A DNA stretch of 17,710 nucleotides from contig DAHWKH010000005.1 of the NCBI GenBank assembly GCA_027343725.1, forward strand, positions 1 through 17,710. The letters are read 5' to 3'. A program made the position numbers and the translations under genes. Of the stretch, positions 14,202-17,710 are shown in pieces (within the stretch, counting starts at the first letter, position 1; each line of letters starts with the position of its first letter). Source of the stretch: Acidiferrobacteraceae bacterium. GTDB lineage: Bacteria > Pseudomonadota > Gammaproteobacteria > Acidiferrobacterales > Acidiferrobacteraceae. Under the pieces are notes generated by a model. That model ran no database searches. It was not told the origin of the DNA and saw only the letters and a program-made list of their open reading frames with translations.

Positions 14202-15683
14202 TTAAGGAAAGCCGAGGTCGCGGCAAATGCCCTCGACGGCCTTTTGCGTCGCGGAGTCCGGGCGGATGGGGTGGCCGTAGGTGCGCGCCGTCTCGGGCGC
14301 GGTTTTCATCGTGGCATCGAGACCCATCTTGCCCCCGAGCCCCGGGGCCGGGCTTGCGAAATCCAGGTAGTCGATCGGCGTGTCCTTGAGGATGACGGCA
14401 TCGCGCGCCGGGTCGGCGCGCGTGACCACGGCCCAGACGACCTCGCCGGCATTGCGGATGTCGATGTCGTCGTCCGTGACGATGACGAATTTGGTGTAGG
14501 TGAACTGCCGGAGATAGGACCAGATGCCGAACATCACGCGCCGAGCGTGCCCGGGATAACGCTTGCGGATACTGACAAGGGCGATCCGGTAGGAACAGGC
14601 CTCGGGCGGCAGATAAAAGTCGACGATCTCCGGGAATTGGGACTGCAAAAGGGGCACGAAGACCTCGTTCAAGGCCATGGCGAGCACCGAGGGCTCGTCG
14701 TGCGGTGAACGCCCCATGTAGGTGGTTTGGTAGAGGGGTTTGGCGCGATGCGTGATGCGCGTGACGGTCATGACCGGAAAATGGTCCTGGCCGTTGTAAT
14801 AGCCCGTGTGATCGCCGAACGGGCCCTCGAGGGCCTGATCATCGGGGTGGATCACACCCTCGAGACAGATCTCGGCGCGCGCCGGCACCAGCAGGCGGTT
14901 TGCGGCCAGCACGAGCTCGGTGCGCGCGCCCCGCAAAAGGCCCGCGAACTGGTACTCCGAGAGGGTATCGGGAATGGGCGCCACGGCCGCGATGGTGAGC
15001 GCCGGGTCGGCGCCGATCGCGACCGCGAGCGGAAACGGCTCCCGCGGGTGGGCCTCGCGCCAGCGCGCGTAGTCACCGGCGCCGCCGCGATGCGCGAGCC
15101 AGCGCATGATGAGCCGGTTGCGGCCGATCACCTGCTGGCGATAGATGGCGACGTTGTGCCGGCCCTCGAGATCGGGGCGCGTGATCACGAGCCCGAACGT
15201 CAAAAGCTTGCCCGCGTCTTCGGGCCAACAGCGCGATATGGGCAGGGCCTCGAGATCGACATCCGGGCCCTCCTGGACGCACTCCTGCACCGGCCCGGAG
15301 CCCGGGAGGATGCGGGCGTGCGCGGCCCACAAGCGGCGCAGGATCGGCAGATGCGCCGCCACCTCGTGCGCATCGTGCGGCCATCGGGGCTCCTTGATCT
15401 GCACGAGCAGGCGCCCGAGGGCGCGCAGGCCGCCGCGATCCTCGATGTCCATGGCCATGAGGATGCGCTCGAGGGTGCCGAAGAGGTTGCCGACCACGGG
15501 CATGCGCCCGCCTTTCGGGCGCTCGAAGAGGAGTGCCGGGCCCTCGGCCAGGAGGGCGCGCCGGCAGATCTCGGTGATCTGGAGTTCCGGACTCACCTCG
15601 GTCTTCACGCGCTTTAGCAGCCCGCGCCGCTCCAGGTGCTCCAGAAACTGCCGCATATCGAGGAAGGTCACGAACGGGAGCAT
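14202..15683 (-). CDS. ubiD: 4-hydroxy-3-polyprenylbenzoate decarboxylase UbiD
   Basis: UbiD is the prenylated-FMN-dependent decarboxylase of ubiquinone synthesis, acting on 3-polyprenyl-4-hydroxybenzoate; its cofactor is made by UbiX, which is not in this window. The 493-residue product matches E. coli UbiD (497) in motifs throughout: LFERPKGGRMPVVGNLFGT, HNVAIYRQQVIG, the glutamate-bearing LEG…LEGPFGDHTGYYN block, the TTYMGRSPHDEPSVLAMALNE block, and FVIVTDDDIDIRN. The ATG at 15683 has GGAAGG about nine bases upstream; the internal ATG at 15656 also fits the family N-terminus but has no ribosome-binding site. It is divergent from ubiT with an 88-base intergenic region containing an FNR-type box. 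Confidence 0.96.
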   Translation of the reverse strand: MLPFVTFLDMRQFLEHLERRGLLKRVKTEVSPELQITEICRRALLAEGPALLFERPKGGRMPVVGNLFGTLERILMAMDIEDRGGLRALGRLLVQIKEPRWPHDAHEVAAHLPILRRLWAAHARILPGSGPVQECVQEGPDVDLEALPISRCWPEDAGKLLTFGLVITRPDLEGRHNVAIYRQQVIGRNRLIMRWLAHRGGAGDYARWREAHPREPFPLAVAIGADPALTIAAVAPIPDTLSEYQFAGLLRGARTELVLAANRLLVPARAEICLEGVIHPDDQALEGPFGDHTGYYNGQDHFPVMTVTRITHRAKPLYQTTYMGRSPHDEPSVLAMALNEVFVPLLQSQFPEIVDFYLPPEACSYRIALVSIRKRYPGHARRVMFGIWSYLRQFTYTKFVIVTDDDIDIRNAGEVVWAVVTRADPARDAVILKDTPIDYLDFASPAPGLGGKMGLDATMKTAPETARTYGHPIRPDSATQKAVEGICRDLGFP

Positions 15684-15708
15684 AAAGGGCGCCTTCCGAG
15701 GCGCCTTT
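15684..15708. other. Bulged inverted repeat next to the ubiD start
   Basis: Arms AAAGG(G)CGCC and GGCGCCTTT form a nine-base-pair stem with one bulged G and a six-base loop immediately before the ubiD ATG. On the ubiD transcript the GGAAGG ribosome-binding site straddles the loop and stem, so folding could limit translation. If transcription starts near 15703, most of the 5' arm is absent and the effect would vanish. It is not positioned as a terminator for either neighbour. Confidence 0.4.
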
Positions 15709-15709
15709 G

Positions 15710-15738
15710 ATTAAGCGCAAACGGTTGATGCGGATCAA
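15710..15738 (-). promoter_or_regulatory. Putative ubiD promoter overlapping the FNR box
   Basis: On the minus strand TTGATC (15738-15733) and CTTAAT (15715-15710) are separated by 17 bases, each matching sigma-70 consensus at four of six positions. The predicted start near 15703 leaves a leader of about 20 bases with GGAAGG. The -35 is part of the FNR-type palindrome, so a bound regulator would be expected to block it. Confidence 0.4.
15725..15738. promoter_or_regulatory. Consensus FNR/Anr box between ubiD and ubiT
   Basis: TTGAT-GCGG-ATCAA is an exact match to the FNR/Anr consensus. It is 21 bases upstream of a GATAAT -10 element for ubiT, the spacing of a class II FNR-activated promoter, and it overlaps the putative -35 of ubiD. 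Confidence 0.85.
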
Positions 15739-15759
15739 AGGCTGGCCCCGGGGAGCGCC

Positions 15760-15765
15760 GATAAT
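15760..15765 (+). promoter_or_regulatory. -10 element of ubiT
   Basis: GATAAT matches the -10 consensus at five of six positions, lies 21 bases after the FNR box and six bases before the ATG at 15772. The transcript is therefore predicted to begin at the ATG itself, i.e. to be leaderless. Confidence 0.6.
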
Positions 15766-15771
15766 GACGCC

Positions 15772-16218
15772 ATGAACCCCGTGAGCGAGACCCTCGAACG
15801 CCTCACCCCCCGGATCCTGGCGCTGGGCGGACGGGTCCTGCCCGCGCCGGCGCTGGCGCTCGGCGGGGCCGTTCTCGCCAACATCCTGCTCGGTCCCGAC
15901 ACGAGCCTCGTGCCGCTCTCGGGCAGCCGTATCTGCCTCGAGCTGACGGCCCCCGCTATCAAACTCGGCTTCGTCGTGAAGGGCAGGCGTTTGTGGCCGG
16001 CGCCGCCCCTCCCCTGGGATGTGTGCATCCGCGGCGACTGGCGCGCCTTTCTGACGCTGCTCACGCAATCCGAGGATGCCGACGCCCTTTTCTTCGACCG
16101 GCGCTTGGCGGTCGAAGGCCGTACCGAGATCGCGCTCCCCCTGCGCCACGCCCTGGATGCCGCCATTTATCGCCAAAAGAAGCGCTTGCAGAGCCTGCTT
16201 CCGGGCGGCCATCAATAA
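15772..16218 (+). CDS. ubiT: UbiT (YhbT)-like SCP2-domain ubiquinone biosynthesis accessory factor
   Basis: UbiT is an SCP2-type lipid-binding protein needed, with UbiU and UbiV, for oxygen-independent ubiquinone synthesis in proteobacteria. The 148-residue product has a hydrophobic N-terminal helix (about 10-40), the SCP2 beta-sheet, and DADALFFDRRLAVEG (about 102-116), which resembles the E. coli YhbT segment DPDTLFFQRRLVIEG. It is somewhat shorter than YhbT (174). Divergence from ubiD across an FNR box supports the identification over a generic sterol-carrier protein. ubiU and ubiV are not in this window. No Shine-Dalgarno precedes the ATG, and the -10 element is six bases away. The end is followed by the pmtA promoter region. 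Confidence 0.85.
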   Translation: MNPVSETLERLTPRILALGGRVLPAPALALGGAVLANILLGPDTSLVPLSGSRICLELTAPAIKLGFVVKGRRLWPAPPLPWDVCIRGDWRAFLTLLTQSEDADALFFDRRLAVEGRTEIALPLRHALDAAIYRQKKRLQSLLPGGHQ

Positions 16219-16247
16219 GTCTCCGCGCCACGTTCATCCCGCGCCGG

Positions 16248-16275
16248 TTGCAATCGTCCCTTGGTGGGATATCCT
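16248..16275 (+). promoter_or_regulatory. Putative sigma-70 promoter of the methyltransferase gene
   Basis: TTGCAA (16248-16253) and TATCCT (16270-16275) are spaced 16 bases apart, four of six consensus matches each. A start near 16282 would give a 40-base leader containing a small CTGTT-CCC-AACAG hairpin (16293-16305) and the GAGGGGGG ribosome-binding site. No FNR-type box is present here. Confidence 0.4.
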
Positions 16276-16321
16276 GTTAACGACACAGCAGACTGTTCCC
16301 AACAGCAACGAGGGGGGTTTT

Positions 16322-16969
16322 ATGCGCTGGGGGACGACGGAATTCCCGCAACACAACGGATTGCGGCGACGACTCAAAAGCACGGCGGCCCGTGTCGCAA
16401 CGACCGTGATCCCGAGCGACTGGGCACTCTTCGTCAAGGCCCTGTGCCGCGGCCCGCAGTCGATCGGCGCGGCTTGCCCGAGCTCGCGTTACCTCGCGGA
16501 TTACGTGGCGGCCCAGGCCGTCATGTCCTCCGACGGCTACGTCGTGGAACTGGGTGCCGGCACGGGTGTGGTCACAGCGGCCCTGCTCGCGCGCGGCCTT
16601 GCCGCGGATCGTCTCATTGTCGTGGAAAAATCCGCGTTGCTCGCAGCGCATCTGCGGGCGCGCTTCCCCAAGGTTTTGATCCTCGAGGGCGACGCCGCGC
16701 AGCTTGCGGACCTGCTGGGGCAGCGCGCCCAGGACGTCTCGGCCGTGGTCTCGAGCCTGCCCTTGAAATCGCTCCCGAAAATGACCGTGGCGCGCATCGG
16801 CAACGAGATCGACCGCATCCTGCCCCGGGGCGGGTTGTTCATCCAGTTCACCTACAGCCTCGGCTGCCGCGCGCTCGACTGGGCCCACGACGTCACGTGC
16901 CTGCATTCGCACATGATCTGGCGCAACCTGCCGCCGGCGCGCGTCAACGTTTTTGCTTGGGGCTCCTGA
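16322..16969 (+). CDS. PmtA-type phospholipid N-methyltransferase
   Basis: A 215-residue SAM-dependent methyltransferase resembling bacterial PmtA (Sinorhizobium/Rhodobacter-type phospholipid N-methyltransferases, COG3963), which methylate phosphatidylethanolamine towards phosphatidylcholine. SAM motif I is VVELGAGTG (74-82), with Glu102 in VVEKS as the probable ribose ligand. SSLPLKSLP (144-152), QFTYS (175-179) and a C-terminal RNLPPARV (201-208) correspond to PmtA landmarks. The N-terminus is basic and amphipathic (LRRRLKSTAARV), suitable for membrane association. GAGGGGGG at 16309-16316, five bases before the ATG, fixes the start. It is convergent with, and overlaps by 26 bases, the lipoate-ligase/DUF116 gene. 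Which lipid it methylates, or whether it methylates another substrate, is not shown. Confidence 0.8.
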   Translation: MRWGTTEFPQHNGLRRRLKSTAARVATTVIPSDWALFVKALCRGPQSIGAACPSSRYLADYVAAQAVMSSDGYVVELGAGTGVVTAALLARGLAADRLIVVEKSALLAAHLRARFPKVLILEGDAAQLADLLGQRAQDVSAVVSSLPLKSLPKMTVARIGNEIDRILPRGGLFIQFTYSLGCRALDWAHDVTCLHSHMIWRNLPPARVNVFAWGS

Positions 16970-17710
16970 GCTCGAGACCGTCCCGCCACGTCAGAACTTG
17001 GGTCAAGAGACGCGGATCGAGAAACGCCTGGGCCTCGAAGCGGCCGACATAGGCCGCATCCTCGGCGCGCAGCGTGTAGCAGGTATCGCCCTCGATATCG
17101 AGAAAGACCGCCCCCAGACCGGCCTCCACGAAGGCGTAATCGCGCTTCAAAAAGAAGTCGGTGCAACAGACGCCGAGGAAGGACTCCACGCCTTCGGCCT
17201 TGAGTTCCGCCAACACGGCGCGCAGGTGTTCGTAGTGGGTGATCGTCACGACCCGCAGGTCGCGGGCGCGCGCCATGTGGTAGGCCTCGCCGATCGCGCA
17301 CTGGCCGCATTCCGGACAGCCGTCCCGATGCCGCCATTTGCACCATGTGGGCTTCGCGCAATAGGGTAAAAGGACCGCCCCCACGCCCGCGAGGAGCGCG
17401 TCGATGTCGCGATCGCGCGTAGGACTGAAGACCGTGATGCGCCGCGCCGCATCCCAGCCCAGGCGTTGCCCGATCCGGTAGCGGCCGATGCCCAAACGCG
17501 CAAGCGCCAGGAAGTCCGCGCGCGCGACACCGATCGTATCGCCGTCTTCGGGCACGAGCGTCTCCCAAATCCCGGCGATGGCCGCCACCGGCGCGCCCTT
17601 GAGCGCGCCGCCCAAACGCGTCAGGAGGTCCGGGTCCCCGCAGGCGATCCCGCCGGAGACGCGCGCGCAGGCCACGCACTCGCCGTCGGTGAGAACGAGA
17701 TCGAGGTACA
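16944..17710 (-). CDS. Partial lipoate–protein ligase-like / DUF116 fusion protein
   Basis: The frame stays open to the right edge, so the N-terminus lies outside; 254 C-terminal residues are visible. The first ~75 visible residues (YLDLVLTDGECVACARVSGG onward, with LGGALKG) look like the small C-terminal domain of lipoate–protein ligases. The remainder is a DUF116 domain rich in cysteine: PYCAKPTWCKW, GCPECGQC, GVCCTDFFLKR and DTCYTL. Fusions of a ligase with DUF116 occur in some bacteria; the cysteine pattern suggests a metal or Fe-S centre, whose role is unknown. The GTG at 17675 is unlikely to be the true start because coding similarity continues upstream of it. The 3' end overlaps the methyltransferase gene by 26 bases on the opposite strand. 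The ligase part is inferred from a short segment. Confidence 0.65.
   Translation of the reverse strand, partial: YLDLVLTDGECVACARVSGGIACGDPDLLTRLGGALKGAPVAAIAGIWETLVPEDGDTIGVARADFLALARLGIGRYRIGQRLGWDAARRITVFSPTRDRDIDALLAGVGAVLLPYCAKPTWCKWRHRDGCPECGQCAIGEAYHMARARDLRVVTITHYEHLRAVLAELKAEGVESFLGVCCTDFFLKRDYAFVEAGLGAVFLDIEGDTCYTLRAEDAAYVGRFEAQAFLDPRLLTQVLTWRDGLELRSPKQKR

Noticed and set aside
16944..17675. GTG at 17675 as the true start of the DUF116 protein
   Set aside because: The frame continues open to the window edge and the upstream residues (YLDLVLTDGEC) continue a ligase-type beta-strand, so the gene is taken as truncated by the window.

Overview
The window looks like chromosomal DNA of a GC-rich gammaproteobacterium that is probably facultatively aerobic or microaerobic. 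The evidence is gene content: an mreCD–mrdAB–rlpA cell-wall operon running into ybeD–lipB–lipA, a UbiD/UbiT ubiquinone pair, an oxygen-independent HemN, and FNR/Anr-type operator palindromes. I cannot place the genus. No rRNA, tRNA, CRISPR, phage or insertion-sequence signal was seen. Coding is dense: the largest gene-free gap is about 160 bases (12611-12768), so no stretch over 300 bases lacks a gene.

Region 1 (27-8796, + strand) is one tightly packed ten-gene run with mostly overlapping or abutting ends. mreC, mreD, mrdA (PBP2) and mrdB (RodA) form the elongasome. rlpA is an outer-membrane SPOR lipoprotein, here with all three known catalytic positions replaced. Next come a D-amino-acid aminotransferase (dat), a DUF493/YbeD protein, lipB and lipA for de novo lipoylation, and a YdcF/ElyC-like DUF218 membrane protein.

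Region 2 (8871-10711, + strand) holds a three-gene set of small membrane proteins resembling the yqjD–yqjE–yqjK arrangement, then a hemolysin III/PAQR-family membrane protein.

Region 3 (10727-15738, mainly - strand) holds a flavin oxidoreductase of the nitronate monooxygenase family followed by a DUF2249–hemerythrin protein, then hemN and ubiD. UbiT lies divergently from ubiD on the + strand. Three perfect TTGAY-N4-RTCAA palindromes lie in this region, just upstream of the oxidoreductase, of hemN, and between ubiD and ubiT. I found no others in the window by eye. I read the region as a compact oxygen- or NO-responsive regulon linking haem, quinone and flavin/non-haem-iron functions. Two of the three operators sit exactly 33 bases before an ATG that lacks a Shine-Dalgarno sequence, which suggests leaderless mRNAs.

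Region 4 (16248-17710) holds a PmtA-type phospholipid N-methyltransferase and, convergent with it, a gene cut by the right edge. Its visible part joins a lipoate-protein-ligase-like C-terminal domain to a cysteine-rich DUF116 domain.
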